In this document: piece after piece, positions 8,294 through 17,614 of the stretch | Position numbering within the stretch: the stretch's first letter is position 1 | Layout of the letters: each line of letters starts with the position of its first letter | The notes under the pieces: model-generated | What the model was told of the DNA's origin: nothing | Database searches by the model: none | What the model saw: only the letters and a program-made list of their open reading frames with translations | Assembly (NCBI RefSeq): GCF_001723605.1 | Contig: NZ_CP017111.1 | Span: 558,001 to 622,000 of the forward strand | DNA length: 64,000 bases | Reading direction: 5' to 3' | From: Sulfurospirillum halorespirans DSM 13726 | GTDB taxonomy: Bacteria > Campylobacterota > Campylobacteria > Campylobacterales > Sulfurospirillaceae | Made by a program: the position numbers and the translations under genes

Positions 8294-9360
8294 TGGCTGA
8301 GATTACTGCTGCTTCGGTCAAAGAACTTCGTGAGTCCACTGGGGCTGGTATGATGGACTGCAAAAAAGCACTAGTCGATACCGATGGTGATTTTGAAGCA
8401 GCCAAAGATCTTTTAAGAGAAAAAGGTCTTGGTAAAGCGGCTAAAAAAGCTGACAGACTTGCTAGCGAAGGTTTGGTCAACGTTTTCGTTGATCCAAGTC
8501 TTAAAATAGCAACGGTCAGTGAAATCAATGCTGAAACAGACTTCGTTGCAAAAAATGAAGGCTTTATCAATTTAACCAAAGACACCACAGCACATATTCA
8601 AACGACCAATGTTGAAACAACAGAAGAGTTGATGAAAACAACGATTAATGGGACTGTGTTTGAAGAGTATTTTGCAACGAAAGTTGCAACGATTGGTGAG
8701 AACTTGGTCGTTAGACGTTTTGCAACGCTTAAAGCGGGCGCAAATGGCGTTGTTAATGGGTATGTTCACTCAAACGGTCGTGTAGGTGTTTTAATTGCGG
8801 CAAATTGTGATAGCGAAAAAACAGCAGCAGCAGCGGGTGAGTTTATCCGTAACTTGTGTATGCACGCAGCGGCAATGAAACCAAGTTTTTTAAGCTACAC
8901 GGAGCTTGATGCTGAGTTTGTTGAAAAAGAGACCGTTGGTATTAAAGCGGATATTGAAAAAGAGAATGAGGAGTTGAAAAGACTTCAAAAACCTCTTAAG
9001 CGTATGCCTCTTTTTGTTTCTCGTGTGCAGTTAACCGATGCTGTTTTAGAAGATGCTAAAGCTGAGATGCAAGCGGAACTTAAAGCACAGGGTAAACCTG
9101 AGCAAATCTGGGACAAAATTATTCCTGGACAAATTGATCGCTTTATCGCTGACAATACACAGCTCGACCAACAATACACACTTTTAAGTCAATTCTATGT
9201 TATGGATGATAAAAAAACCATTGCACAAGTGGTTGAAGAAAAAGCTAAAGAGCTTGGTGGTAAAATTGAGCTCGTAGGCTACGTTCGTTTTGAACTTGGC
9301 GAAGGCTTAGAGAAAAAAGCATGTGACTTCGCGAGCGAAGTTGCTGAGCAACTCAAATAA
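8293..9360 (+). CDS. tsf: Elongation factor Ts
   Basis: EF-Ts is the nucleotide-exchange factor for EF-Tu. The 355-residue protein has the UBA-like start VKELRESTGAGMMDCKKAL, the TDFVAKNEGF motif that contacts EF-Tu, and HVHSNGRVGVL-like dimerisation-core sequence near residue 155. It is longer than enteric EF-Ts (about 283 residues) through an insertion in the second half (residues about 220-300), similar to the longer EF-Ts of this phylum. Coupled to rpsB and followed by a strong hairpin terminator. Confidence 0.98.
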   Translation: MAEITAASVKELRESTGAGMMDCKKALVDTDGDFEAAKDLLREKGLGKAAKKADRLASEGLVNVFVDPSLKIATVSEINAETDFVAKNEGFINLTKDTTAHIQTTNVETTEELMKTTINGTVFEEYFATKVATIGENLVVRRFATLKAGANGVVNGYVHSNGRVGVLIAANCDSEKTAAAAGEFIRNLCMHAAAMKPSFLSYTELDAEFVEKETVGIKADIEKENEELKRLQKPLKRMPLFVSRVQLTDAVLEDAKAEMQAELKAQGKPEQIWDKIIPGQIDRFIADNTQLDQQYTLLSQFYVMDDKKTIAQVVEEKAKELGGKIELVGYVRFELGEGLEKKACDFASEVAEQLK

Positions 9361-9377
9361 ATCTAAAAATTTTTCGT

Positions 9378-9404
9378 GGTGAAGAGGCAACTCTTCACCC
9401 TCTT
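9378..9404 (+). terminator. Rho-independent terminator after tsf
   Basis: GGTGAAGAG (9378-9386) and CTCTTCACC (9391-9399) form a perfect nine-base stem closed by the GNRA-type tetraloop GCAA, followed by a pyrimidine-rich TCTTTCTT tract. Confidence 0.8.
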
Positions 9405-9419
9405 TCTTGAAGGACATTG

Positions 9420-10064
9420 ATGTCTTTACTACATGCACAAAATATCTCTCATGCTTTTGATTATCTTCTATTTGAAAATGTTAATTTTACACTTTCCCCT
9501 AAAGAATCGATGGCGATTTTAGGTGTCAGTGGTAGTGGAAAATCAACCTTACTTCATATCTGTTCGACACTGCTTCAACCTAATCAGGGCGAAGTGATTT
9601 TGTGTGATCATACTATTTACAGCGATAGTGATGATGCAAGGTTAAAACTAAGACGTTACGATGTAGGGATTATTTTTCAATCTCACTACCTTTTTAAAGG
9701 CTTTTTTGCCAATGAGAATGTGGAACTTGCCTCTTTTATCAGTGATCAAGAAATTGACCCTAGCATTTTAGAACGTTTGGGCATCGCTGATTTTATGCAC
9801 TACCGTGTAGGAGATCTTTCAGGTGGTCAACAACAACGTGTCTCCATAGCGCGCGTACTGGCTAAAAAACCCAAAATTATCTTTGCCGATGAGCCCACGG
9901 GAAATTTGGATGATAAAACCGCTCAAGAGGTTATGAACGTTTTGTTTGAGTACATTGAAAAAGAAAACGCGGCTCTTCTTTTGGTCACTCATAATCATCA
10001 ATTAGCCAAACAGTGCACCTATACCAGACATCTCCATGTGGATGGACTCAAAGAGGAAGCATAA
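9420..10064 (+). CDS. LolD-like ABC transporter ATPase
   Basis: A 214-residue ABC ATPase with Walker A GVSGSGKST near residue 38, signature LSGGQQQR near residue 136, Walker B IIFADEPTG and the H-loop VTHNHQLA. Sequence and length fit the LolD/MacB/FtsE group, and LolD (lipoprotein release from the inner membrane) is the best guess. No membrane partner such as LolC/E is adjacent, so the assignment is by similarity only. Start taken at the ATG at 9420, seven bases after an AAGGA. The fliR GTG begins two bases after its stop. Confidence 0.8.
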   Translation: MSLLHAQNISHAFDYLLFENVNFTLSPKESMAILGVSGSGKSTLLHICSTLLQPNQGEVILCDHTIYSDSDDARLKLRRYDVGIIFQSHYLFKGFFANENVELASFISDQEIDPSILERLGIADFMHYRVGDLSGGQQQRVSIARVLAKKPKIIFADEPTGNLDDKTAQEVMNVLFEYIEKENAALLLVTHNHQLAKQCTYTRHLHVDGLKEEA

Positions 10065-10065
10065 C

Positions 10066-10842
10066 GTGGAATCACTTGTAAAACTTTTTGGTGAAGGGCA
10101 GGTTATTCTCTTTCTTCTTCTTTTTGCGAGGCTCAGTGGTCTTTTTGCTTTTTTCCCTTTTTACTCTCATGCCAATATTCCACTCAGCATTAAATCATCC
10201 ATCACGTTTTTTATGGTCATTTTTTTATTTCCACTTCTCCCTCCAGCTTTACATGTAAACGCAACACTGCTCAACCTTTCGCTGGCGATTGTCGGAGAAC
10301 TGTTGATTGGTTTTGTGGCAGGACTTTTTTTAACCATAACGATTTCCATTTTGCAAATGGCGGGAATGCAGATTTCGTTTGTGATGGGTTTTACGATGGC
10401 GAGTGTTGTGGACCCTCAAACGAGTACCTCGATTCCTCTTTTGTCACAAATGCTCTCTTTAATCGGTCTGATGGTCATTTTAGCCTTTAATGGGCATCAC
10501 CAAATGCTCCTTTTTATCGCCGATTCCTTAACGCTTTTGCCGCTAGGAAGTTTTTATCCACAAACCAATATTCTCACCTATCTTCTCAAAGCGATGACAG
10601 GAATGTTTGTGTATGGGTTTATCCTCTCTTTCCCTGTCGTAGGCTTTTCGCTTCTGTTGGATGTTGTTTTTGGAATGCTGATGAAAACCATGCCTCAATT
10701 TAACCTTTTGGTTATCGGATTTCCTATTAAAATCATGGTTTCATTGGTGGTACTTGTTGCGACATTGGCGTCCATTATGCTGCTCTTTAAGAAAGAATTT
10801 ATCGAAGCGCTCAACCATTTGACCATTCTTTTTGTGCGTTAA
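10066..10842 (+). CDS. fliR: Flagellar export apparatus protein FliR
   Basis: FliR is part of the FliPQR export gate of the flagellar type III secretion system. The 258-residue protein has six or more membrane helices, an N-terminal FARLSGLFAFFPF, a conserved VGELLIGFVAGL and FVMGFTMASVVDPQT segment in the middle, and PQFNLLVIGFPIKI near residue 210. The GTG at 10066 with an upstream GAGGA is preferred to an earlier in-frame start that would overlap the ATPase gene. It is separated from the rest of the flagellar genes, except that a ChePep-type protein follows. Confidence 0.93.
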   Translation: MESLVKLFGEGQVILFLLLFARLSGLFAFFPFYSHANIPLSIKSSITFFMVIFLFPLLPPALHVNATLLNLSLAIVGELLIGFVAGLFLTITISILQMAGMQISFVMGFTMASVVDPQTSTSIPLLSQMLSLIGLMVILAFNGHHQMLLFIADSLTLLPLGSFYPQTNILTYLLKAMTGMFVYGFILSFPVVGFSLLLDVVFGMLMKTMPQFNLLVIGFPIKIMVSLVVLVATLASIMLLFKKEFIEALNHLTILFVR

Positions 10843-10860
10843 AGCAATCATAAATTTTTT

Positions 10861-10866
10861 TATACT
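10861..10866 (+). promoter_or_regulatory. -10 element upstream of chePep
   Basis: TATACT lies 37 bases upstream of the chosen ATG. It overlaps the first possible ATG (10870), which argues that translation starts at 10903, where AGGAG sits five bases upstream. Confidence 0.45.
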
Positions 10867-10902
10867 ACAATGAGTGTTAATAATTCTCATTCAGGAGTGA
10901 GC

Positions 10903-12327
10903 ATGCGCCTGTTACTACTCAATAATAATCCCGCTGTTTCAAGATTGATCAAACTTAGTGCCGAAAAAGCTGGGTATGAGTTAGACGAGTTTGAAGATTA
11001 CGGCTTAGTGCCACTCACAACGTACGACCTCATTTTAGTGGACAATGAACTCTATGATGAGAATGCCCTCGTAGCACTTCGTGAACATACAGACTGTGAC
11101 TATGTCGTCTACATCTGCCAAAGAGGTTCCAAAAAACCTGAAGCGGTCAATGTGGTACTTGAAAAACCTTTTTTACCAACCGATTTTTTAGTCCTTTTAG
11201 AGAAGATTAAAAATGTGATTGAAAGTCATAAAGCTGAAGAGGTCACTGAAGATCTCGTAGTGACATCTTCTGCAACAACCGATGCTTTTGATATTGATCA
11301 AATCGATACGCTTGAAAGCGAAGATGATATGCTTCCTATCAACCTTCTTGAAGAGTATGACAATGACTTTAAAAAAGAAGAATCAAGCGATCAAAGGGAT
11401 AGCTTTGACGACCTTGAATTGGATGATTTGAATTTAGATGATAACGCTTTGGAAGATAAACAGAGTGATCTTGAAGAAAAAGAGTTGACACTGGAAGATC
11501 CATTCTCATTTGATGCGGTTGACTCTTTGGATAAAGAGGCTCCAACATCTTTTGAAGATTTTGATTTTGAAGAAGAACCAAGTGCTGTTTCGTCATCTCT
11601 TGATGAAGAAGAGGAAAAGAGCGAGGAAGAAGAGGCACATAACCCTTCTATTTTGGATAAAGATGATATTGATGAAGTGAAGCAGCTTTTAGACGAAAGT
11701 GAAGAGGAAGAAGAAAAAGAAGATGAAAAAGAGATTGACGCGTTGTCACTGGATGCACTTGGCATCGAAGAAGACGATGCAGGAACCTTTTTCTTGGATG
11801 AAGATGAAAAAGAAGAACCTTTGGTAAAAGAGGAGAATCCTTTAGCGCTTGAAGCAGATGATATGTCTGATTTGACCTTTGAAGATGTTCCTCCCGTAGA
11901 AGATGAGATGGAAGAAGAGCCGGAAGAAGATGCTGTGGTTGCAGAAGATCAAGAAGAGATTATTGATGATTTTGCAGAAGTGATCGAGGAAAAAATAGAA
12001 GAAGAGAAAGAACAGGCATTGGAAGAAGAGGAATTCCTCCCAAGTCTTGATAGTGCCCTTAGTGGATTGGATGATGCGCTAGGAGAGATTGATTCTTTGG
12101 ATGATCTGAATGAAACTATGCTCAAAGTGGCTTTTGGTGAAGATGTTGAAGAAGAAGCTGAAGCTCCTGCTACTGTAGCTCCAAAAAGCCAAGATATTGA
12201 AGTAATTCGCGATGAGATTGAAAATAGCATTGCGCGTAGTATCTCAAGCTTAGCGCAAAGCGATATTTTACGTGAAGCGCTTAAGGGAATGCGTCTGAAT
12301 ATCTCCATTACCTTTGATGAGAAGTAG
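10903..12327 (+). CDS. ChePep-type acidic polar chemotaxis regulator
   Basis: This 474-residue protein has three parts. Residues 1-120 look like a response-regulator receiver fold, with LILVDNE at the phospho-acceptor strand and the conserved Lys in LEKPFLPTDF. Residues about 120-420 are extremely rich in Glu and Asp with repeated ED, EE and LDDL patches. The C-terminal 50 residues (from IEVIRDEIENS) are helical and more conserved-looking. This layout and the position next to gmk match H. pylori HP0322 (ChePep), a poly-Glu protein reported to sit at the flagellar pole and control swimming reversals. Adjacent fliR fits a motility role. Two bases separate it from gmk. Confidence 0.75.
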   Translation: MRLLLLNNNPAVSRLIKLSAEKAGYELDEFEDYGLVPLTTYDLILVDNELYDENALVALREHTDCDYVVYICQRGSKKPEAVNVVLEKPFLPTDFLVLLEKIKNVIESHKAEEVTEDLVVTSSATTDAFDIDQIDTLESEDDMLPINLLEEYDNDFKKEESSDQRDSFDDLELDDLNLDDNALEDKQSDLEEKELTLEDPFSFDAVDSLDKEAPTSFEDFDFEEEPSAVSSSLDEEEEKSEEEEAHNPSILDKDDIDEVKQLLDESEEEEEKEDEKEIDALSLDALGIEEDDAGTFFLDEDEKEEPLVKEENPLALEADDMSDLTFEDVPPVEDEMEEEPEEDAVVAEDQEEIIDDFAEVIEEKIEEEKEQALEEEEFLPSLDSALSGLDDALGEIDSLDDLNETMLKVAFGEDVEEEAEAPATVAPKSQDIEVIRDEIENSIARSISSLAQSDILREALKGMRLNISITFDEK

Positions 12328-12329
12328 CC

Positions 12330-12944
12330 GTGAAGGGTAACCTTTTAGTGATTTCAGGACCGAGTGGCTCGGGGAAAAGCTCTTTAATGAAAGAGGTGCT
12401 TCAAGAGATTCCCGATGCGTACTTTTCAATTTCAAGCACAACCCGCTCCATTCGTGAAGGGGAAAAAGAGGGTGTCAATTACCATTTTATCTCCAAAGCA
12501 GAGTTTGAAAAAGATATGGATGAAGGGTTCTTCTTAGAGTGGGCGAAAGTGCATGATAACTACTATGGTACATCACTCAAGCCTATTTTAAAAGAGCTTC
12601 ATGAAGGTAAATTGGTCATCTGTGATATTGATGTGCAAGGACATAAAATTGCACGGGAAAAATTTGGAAGTATCATCACCTCTGTTTTCATCACAACACC
12701 CGATCAAAAGTCACTCAAAGAGCGCCTGATCAACCGAGGAACCGATAGTGCAGAAGTCATTGAAAAGCGTTTAGATAATGCTGTTTCTGAGATGACACGC
12801 ATCCGAGAATACGATTATCTTTTAATTAATGACGATTTTAAAACCACACTGCACGCATTGTTTGCCATTGCGCATGCTTCACGAAAAAAAATGGCGTTAA
12901 TGGATTTGGGTGAATTTATGAGTGCGTGGGCAAACATCGAATAG
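12330..12944 (+). CDS. gmk: Guanylate kinase
   Basis: Gmk phosphorylates GMP to GDP. The 204-residue protein starts with GTG and has the P-loop ISGPSGSGKSSL, the GMP-binding STTRSIREGEKEGVNYHF, EWAKVHDNYYGT, and DIDVQGHKIA. Length is standard. It follows the ChePep-type gene by two bases, as in H. pylori where gmk is next to HP0322. Confidence 0.97.
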   Translation: MKGNLLVISGPSGSGKSSLMKEVLQEIPDAYFSISSTTRSIREGEKEGVNYHFISKAEFEKDMDEGFFLEWAKVHDNYYGTSLKPILKELHEGKLVICDIDVQGHKIAREKFGSIITSVFITTPDQKSLKERLINRGTDSAEVIEKRLDNAVSEMTRIREYDYLLINDDFKTTLHALFAIAHASRKKMALMDLGEFMSAWANIE

Positions 12945-12967
12945 ACTTTTTGTTTATCAAAAAATGG

Positions 12968-12973
12968 TACAAT
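12968..12973 (+). promoter_or_regulatory. -10 element for tatA-argS
   Basis: TACAAT preceded by TGG lies 41 bases upstream of the tatA ATG, in the 70-base gap after gmk. An AAAGGAGAGAG ribosome-binding site precedes the ATG. Confidence 0.45.
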
Positions 12974-13014
12974 ACCAATAACTATATATATCGTTATCAG
13001 ACAAAGGAGAGAGT

Positions 13015-13257
13015 ATGGGTTCGTTTAGTATTTCACATTGGTTAGTCATCTTAGCAGTGGTTGTTTTGCTTTTTGGTGCAAAAAAAATACCAGAACTTGC
13101 TAAAGGTGTAGGTCAAGGTATTAAAGATTTTAAAAAAGCGATTAAAGAAGATGAACAAGCAAAAACAACAGTCGATCAAGTAGAGACAAAACCTGAATCA
13201 AGTGCTACACCAACGGCTACGACATCAACACCCGCAGACGAAAAAAAGTCTGTATAA
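13015..13257 (+). CDS. tatA: Twin-arginine translocase subunit TatA
   Basis: An 80-residue protein with the TatA/E plan: short N-terminal periplasmic tail, one transmembrane helix ([20 protein letters not shown], residues 8-27), the FGxKKIPEL hinge, an amphipathic helix with [13 protein letters not shown], and a Thr/Pro/Ala-rich acidic tail. TatA multimers form the pore that exports folded proteins such as the Rieske protein encoded at 56 kb. tatB and tatC are not nearby. argS follows nine bases downstream. Confidence 0.95.
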   Translation: MGSFSISHWLVILAVVVLLFGAKKIPELAKGVGQGIKDFKKAIKEDEQAKTTVDQVETKPESSATPTATTSTPADEKKSV

Positions 13258-13266
13258 GGTTACGTA

Positions 13267-14853
13267 TTGAAAAAATCGGTTATTCGTGCTATTAAAGAAA
13301 AATTACAAAGAGAGTTTGTTTTAGAGAAACCTACCAATCTCTCTTTTGGTCATTATGCAACCCCCATCGCTTTTTCACTTGCGAAAGAGCTCAAAAAATC
13401 CCCTATTGCCATTGCAGAAGAGATTGCTACGCAGTTTGATCTTGGTGAGATTTTTCAAGAAGTGACCCCGATTAAAGGGTACATTAACTTCAAACTCAGT
13501 GAAAGCTTTTTGAATCAGTATGCCACGTGGGCGATTCAAAATGAAGCGCTTTTTGGAAAAGACGATCAAACTGAGACGATACTGCTTGAGTATGTCAGTG
13601 CCAATCCAACCGGTCCCTTGCATATTGGTCATGCCAGAGGTGCCGTTTTTGGTGATGCCCTTGCACGCATTGGAAAACATTTAGGGTATAAGATTACCAC
13701 AGAGTATTATGTCAATGATGCGGGTAATCAAGTAGATCTTTTAGGACTTTCCCTTTATCTCTCAGGACGTGAGCACATTTTAGGCTTACATGTAAACTGG
13801 CCAGAAGAGTTTTACAGAGGTGAATACATCATCGATCTCGCGCATGTTGCTAAAGTTGAACTGGGTGATGCTATTTTTGAAGATGAAGCCAATATTAAAA
13901 CGCTCTCCGTCTGGGGCAAAGATAAGATGTTAGAGCTTATCAAGTCCAATCTTGCCGACGTTGGCATTGAATTTGAGCAATTTGTTAGCGAAAAATCCCT
14001 TTACGATAAATGGGATGAGAGCTTTGTCAAACTTCAGAAGCATGACAAAACCTACAAAGAGGGTGGTAAAACCTGGATTCGCTCGACCGAACTTGGCGAT
14101 GAAAAAGATCGTGTGGTCGTGAGAGAAGACGGCAGACCCACCTATCTTGCAGGCGATATTATCTACCACGATAACAAATTTCAACGAGGGTATGATCGGT
14201 ACATCAATATCTGGGGTGCAGATCATCATGGGTATATTGCACGGGTCAAAGCGGCGATTAACTTCTTAGGGTATGATGAGCAAAAACTTGAGGTTTTGCT
14301 GGCTCAAATGGTCTCTTTGCTTAAAGGTGGCGAACCGTATAAAATGAGCAAACGCGCGGGCAATTTCATCTTGATGAGCGATGTGGTGAGTGAAGTAGGC
14401 AGTGATGCACTGCGTTTTGTCTTTTTAAGCAAAAAGTCTGACACTCATTTAGAGTTTGATGTCGATGTTTTTAAACAAGAAGACAGCAATAACCCCATTT
14501 TTTACATCAACTACGCCCATGCGCGCATCAATCAAATTTTTGCAAAAGCAGAAAAAAGCCTGAGCGATGTCCAAGATGTTACGTTGGAAAATTTGAGCGA
14601 AGAGGCACACAATCTTCTCTTTAGCGCACTTTTATTGCCAGAAGTGCTTGAAGATGCTTTTAACTCGCGTCAAGTGCAAAAGGTAACAGAGTACCTCAAA
14701 AATTTAGCGGCAAGCTTGCATAAATTCTACAATGAAAACCGTGTTGTCGGCAGTGAAGATGAAGAAAAATTTCTCAAGCTCTTCGCCGTTGTAGCCCTTT
14801 CACTTCGCGTAGGACTTAAACTGATAGGCATTAACGCAAAAGACAAAATGTAG
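13267..14853 (+). CDS. argS: Arginyl-tRNA synthetase
   Basis: A 528-residue class I synthetase that charges tRNA-Arg. It has the ArgS N-terminal domain (residues 1-75), the EYVSANPTGPLHIGHARGA segment containing HIGH, WGADHHGYIAR, and the KMSKRAG loop near residue 360, followed by the helical anticodon-binding domain. TTG start with weak upstream purines; length matches the short ArgS of this phylum. Contains an in-frame TTACATGTAA read as Leu-His-Val. Confidence 0.97.
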   Translation: MKKSVIRAIKEKLQREFVLEKPTNLSFGHYATPIAFSLAKELKKSPIAIAEEIATQFDLGEIFQEVTPIKGYINFKLSESFLNQYATWAIQNEALFGKDDQTETILLEYVSANPTGPLHIGHARGAVFGDALARIGKHLGYKITTEYYVNDAGNQVDLLGLSLYLSGREHILGLHVNWPEEFYRGEYIIDLAHVAKVELGDAIFEDEANIKTLSVWGKDKMLELIKSNLADVGIEFEQFVSEKSLYDKWDESFVKLQKHDKTYKEGGKTWIRSTELGDEKDRVVVREDGRPTYLAGDIIYHDNKFQRGYDRYINIWGADHHGYIARVKAAINFLGYDEQKLEVLLAQMVSLLKGGEPYKMSKRAGNFILMSDVVSEVGSDALRFVFLSKKSDTHLEFDVDVFKQEDSNNPIFYINYAHARINQIFAKAEKSLSDVQDVTLENLSEEAHNLLFSALLLPEVLEDAFNSRQVQKVTEYLKNLAASLHKFYNENRVVGSEDEEKFLKLFAVVALSLRVGLKLIGINAKDKM

Positions 14854-14856
14854 CGT

Positions 14857-15690
14857 ATGCGTGTGAAAAGATCGTTTGTTGTTTCTGCTCTAACGTTTTG
14901 CCTTAAATATCCCAAAGCATTTTTAGTAGCCTTCCTTTTAGGAGGGCTATCTTACTCGTACGAAGTTTTCATCGCACGCGATACGATGAGCTTTCAAGGC
15001 ATTCCCACTGCGACGCAAAGCGCATCCTACACACGCATCTTTCGCAACCATGCTTATATGGTCGGTTACTCTGATCTTAAAGGCAATCCTCTGTGGGTTG
15101 TGTATAAACTGACGCCTGTAAAAGAAAATGCCCCTCACCTGAAACGTCCGGATGGTTTTCATGCAGATTGGCGCAATGTGGGGTTCATAACCAGCAGTGA
15201 TTATACGAACAGCGGTTACGATAGAGGACATATGGCGCCTAATCATGCTATCTCGATTCTGTATGGCAAAGAGGCGCAGTATGAGACCTTTTTGATGACC
15301 AATATTACCCTTCAAAAACCCTCTTTAAACCAAAAACTGTGGCAACAGTTAGAAGAGAAAGAATTAGAGATGTTTGCGCCAAAATTTAAAGCACTGTGGG
15401 TCTATACAGGTCCTTTGTTTGATGCAAAGGTTACGCGACTGAAAAGCTCGTATTTTGTGGAGATTCCCGATGCGTTTTATAAAATGTATGTGGGTATAGA
15501 AGAGGATGGTACGCTTAGAACCTTAGCGTTTATTCTCCCTCAAAATGCGAAAGCGACGGATCGTTTAGAGAAGTATGCGGTAAGTATTGATGAAGTAGAG
15601 CGCCGTAGCAGGTTTGATTTTTTACATGAGCTTGAAGATGAAATTGAAGAAGCACTTGAAAAAAAGATAGATGCTAAAGCGTGGTTTTGA
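14857..15690 (+). CDS. Membrane-anchored or secreted non-specific DNA/RNA endonuclease (NUC1 family)
   Basis: The 277-residue protein has a short basic start, a hydrophobic segment at residues 17-32 (signal anchor), then the His-Me finger nuclease domain: YDRGHMAPNHA near residue 123 contains the DRGH catalytic His, and MTNITLQKPSLNQKLW contains the Mg-binding Asn. Family members cut single- and double-stranded DNA and RNA outside the cytoplasm, for nutrition, DNA turnover or uptake-related processing. It follows argS by three bases. The operon ends at a TTTACATGTAAA palindrome. Confidence 0.88.
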   Translation: MRVKRSFVVSALTFCLKYPKAFLVAFLLGGLSYSYEVFIARDTMSFQGIPTATQSASYTRIFRNHAYMVGYSDLKGNPLWVVYKLTPVKENAPHLKRPDGFHADWRNVGFITSSDYTNSGYDRGHMAPNHAISILYGKEAQYETFLMTNITLQKPSLNQKLWQQLEEKELEMFAPKFKALWVYTGPLFDAKVTRLKSSYFVEIPDAFYKMYVGIEEDGTLRTLAFILPQNAKATDRLEKYAVSIDEVERRSRFDFLHELEDEIEEALEKKIDAKAWF

Positions 15691-15709
15691 TCTTTACATG
15701 TAAAGATTT

Positions 15710-17614
15710 TTAGGCGTCTATTAATGGGCTAGGCGTTGAGAAAAAGAGTCCTTGCGCGTACTCAATGCCCAAAGATTGGATCATCTCGTAAATCAACGCA
15801 TCACTTACATACTCAGCAATCACTTTAATCTGTGCTTCCTTCGCAAAGGCAACAATATTTTTGACCAATAAAAAAGAGATTTTATCATCTAAAACTTTTT
15901 GGATAATCGCCCCATCGATTTTAATATAATCGGTTTTTATCTCTGCCAGATAGATGAAATTGGAGTAGCCACTACCAAAATCATCGATATAAATAGTATA
16001 GCCCAACGATTTGAGCATCAAAAGATTGTTTTTGGCATCTTCTCTGTTGGTAATATCTTCGGTTTCGATGATCTCAAGTCCAAGCCTTGGGGCAATATTT
16101 TCTTGCCGAGCATAGTTTTTTAAAATACCTAGAATGGACTCATCAATCACATCATGTGGATTGAGATTGACGCTAATGCTCACCTTTGGATGGCGTAGCA
16201 GCTCTTCGTAACAGATACTCAGCACCTCTTTGGTGATATTGCGTAAAATGAAGGTGCCTTTAATGGTCGGAAGAATGCGATCAGGCAAAATAACGTTGCC
16301 ATTTTTATCGATGATGCGAAGCAGTGCCTCGTAGTGTGAAAGCTCTTGAGTAGTTGTGTGGACAATTTTTTGATAGTAGCACTCGATACGATGCTCTTCA
16401 ATCGCTGCTTTAATCTCATTAAGTGACATACAGGTATTTTGCGTATTTTCGTTCTCGTCGTAAATTTCTATAGTATTGCGACCTTTTGTTTTGGCATTAT
16501 AGAGTGCAATATCAGCTAGTTTAAAAGCCTCTTGGAAGGTTCGTGATTTATGGGGAACAAGGTTAACCCCGATGGAAACGGTGATTTTAATCGACTCTTC
16601 GTCTGAGATAGCAAAGGCATTTTCTTGGATAGCGTAAAAAATGCGCTCAATCATATTAAGAGCAATCAAATGCCCATCTCTGCGTGTTTTGGCAAGGATC
16701 AAAAACTCTTCACCGCCATAGCGTATGACAATGTCTTCTTTATGCCTGATGGTCAGTAAAATGGTGTTGGCGACTTGTTTTAAAATTTTATCACCGACAT
16801 CATGCCCGTAGGTATCATTGACTTTTTTGAAATAGTCAATGTCCAATGTTGCGAGAATGTAATCGTCAAGATTAATAAAATCTTCGTATTTTTGAAGGTA
16901 ATTTCGATTGTAGACATTCGTCAGTTTATCGATAAAAGCACTCTTCCTAACAGCACTAAACCGTCTAGTTTGAATGGTAACAAAGATCAGTATGGCAAAA
17001 ATAACGCTCATAACACCTATAATGCCGTTTTGGATGGTATGAATAATTTGGTTGATCTCTTCAATTTTATCGATGGAAAAATCAATTGCTAAAATGAGCT
17101 CGACATCGCCTTTGTTTAAGATGGGAACCAAATAACTGATCGAGAGTTGTTGTAAGAGGGTATGACGAATGATAAGTGGCGCTTTTGTGCTATAAATTTG
17201 CAGCCATTCAAGGCTTTCGACATCCAGTTTTTGATCAATAAAGGCTTTTTCCTCATGAATAGAAGCATCGCTTAAAAAGCGAAAAACGCCTCTGTTATCT
17301 CGGTACAAAAGGTAAGCATATTTGATATGGGGTGTTAAGAGTGTTTTTAAACTCTCTTCAATTTTGCGCTGAAGAAAACTATTTTTTTTAATATCCTCAG
17401 AGAAATGGGTACTCTCTTTTAAAAGCGTTTCGATATAGGTTGCACTGTTATGGGTAATGGAAAAAACATCGGAGGTCGAAATTTCAAAAATTTTAGTTTC
17501 AATGCTTTTTTCAAGCCGCATCGTTGCTAAGAGCAAAAAAAGCAAAATAGAGGCGATGACGATAATGGGAACGAGCATATAAAAAGGATTTTTAAACAAA
17601 GGCTTCTTATGCAT
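15710..17614 (-). CDS. Membrane GGDEF-EAL protein with periplasmic sensor
   Basis: 634 residues: transmembrane helix at about 12-32, a periplasmic region to about 190, a second helix (GVMSVIFAILIFVTIQT), a GGDEF domain with RYGGEEFLIL near residue 300, and a complete EAL domain. The EAL signatures are present (YEALLR, SVNLNP, EIIETED, DDFGSGYS, KIDGA, VIAEY), so c-di-GMP hydrolysis is likely. The GGEEF active site is intact but the RxxD product-inhibition site is degenerate. It is the last gene of a three-gene operon; its ATG overlaps the preceding stop (TAATG), so its output is probably set by the small periplasmic protein and the barrel encoded upstream. Confidence 0.9.
   Translation of the reverse strand: MHKKPLFKNPFYMLVPIIVIASILLFLLLATMRLEKSIETKIFEISTSDVFSITHNSATYIETLLKESTHFSEDIKKNSFLQRKIEESLKTLLTPHIKYAYLLYRDNRGVFRFLSDASIHEEKAFIDQKLDVESLEWLQIYSTKAPLIIRHTLLQQLSISYLVPILNKGDVELILAIDFSIDKIEEINQIIHTIQNGIIGVMSVIFAILIFVTIQTRRFSAVRKSAFIDKLTNVYNRNYLQKYEDFINLDDYILATLDIDYFKKVNDTYGHDVGDKILKQVANTILLTIRHKEDIVIRYGGEEFLILAKTRRDGHLIALNMIERIFYAIQENAFAISDEESIKITVSIGVNLVPHKSRTFQEAFKLADIALYNAKTKGRNTIEIYDENENTQNTCMSLNEIKAAIEEHRIECYYQKIVHTTTQELSHYEALLRIIDKNGNVILPDRILPTIKGTFILRNITKEVLSICYEELLRHPKVSISVNLNPHDVIDESILGILKNYARQENIAPRLGLEIIETEDITNREDAKNNLLMLKSLGYTIYIDDFGSGYSNFIYLAEIKTDYIKIDGAIIQKVLDDKISFLLVKNIVAFAKEAQIKVIAEYVSDALIYEMIQSLGIEYAQGLFFSTPSPLIDA

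Noticed and set aside
11369-12308. Long reverse-strand ORFs opposite the acidic gene
   Set aside because: They are Ser-rich shadows produced by GAA/GAT-rich codons of the ChePep-type gene and have no ribosome-binding site.
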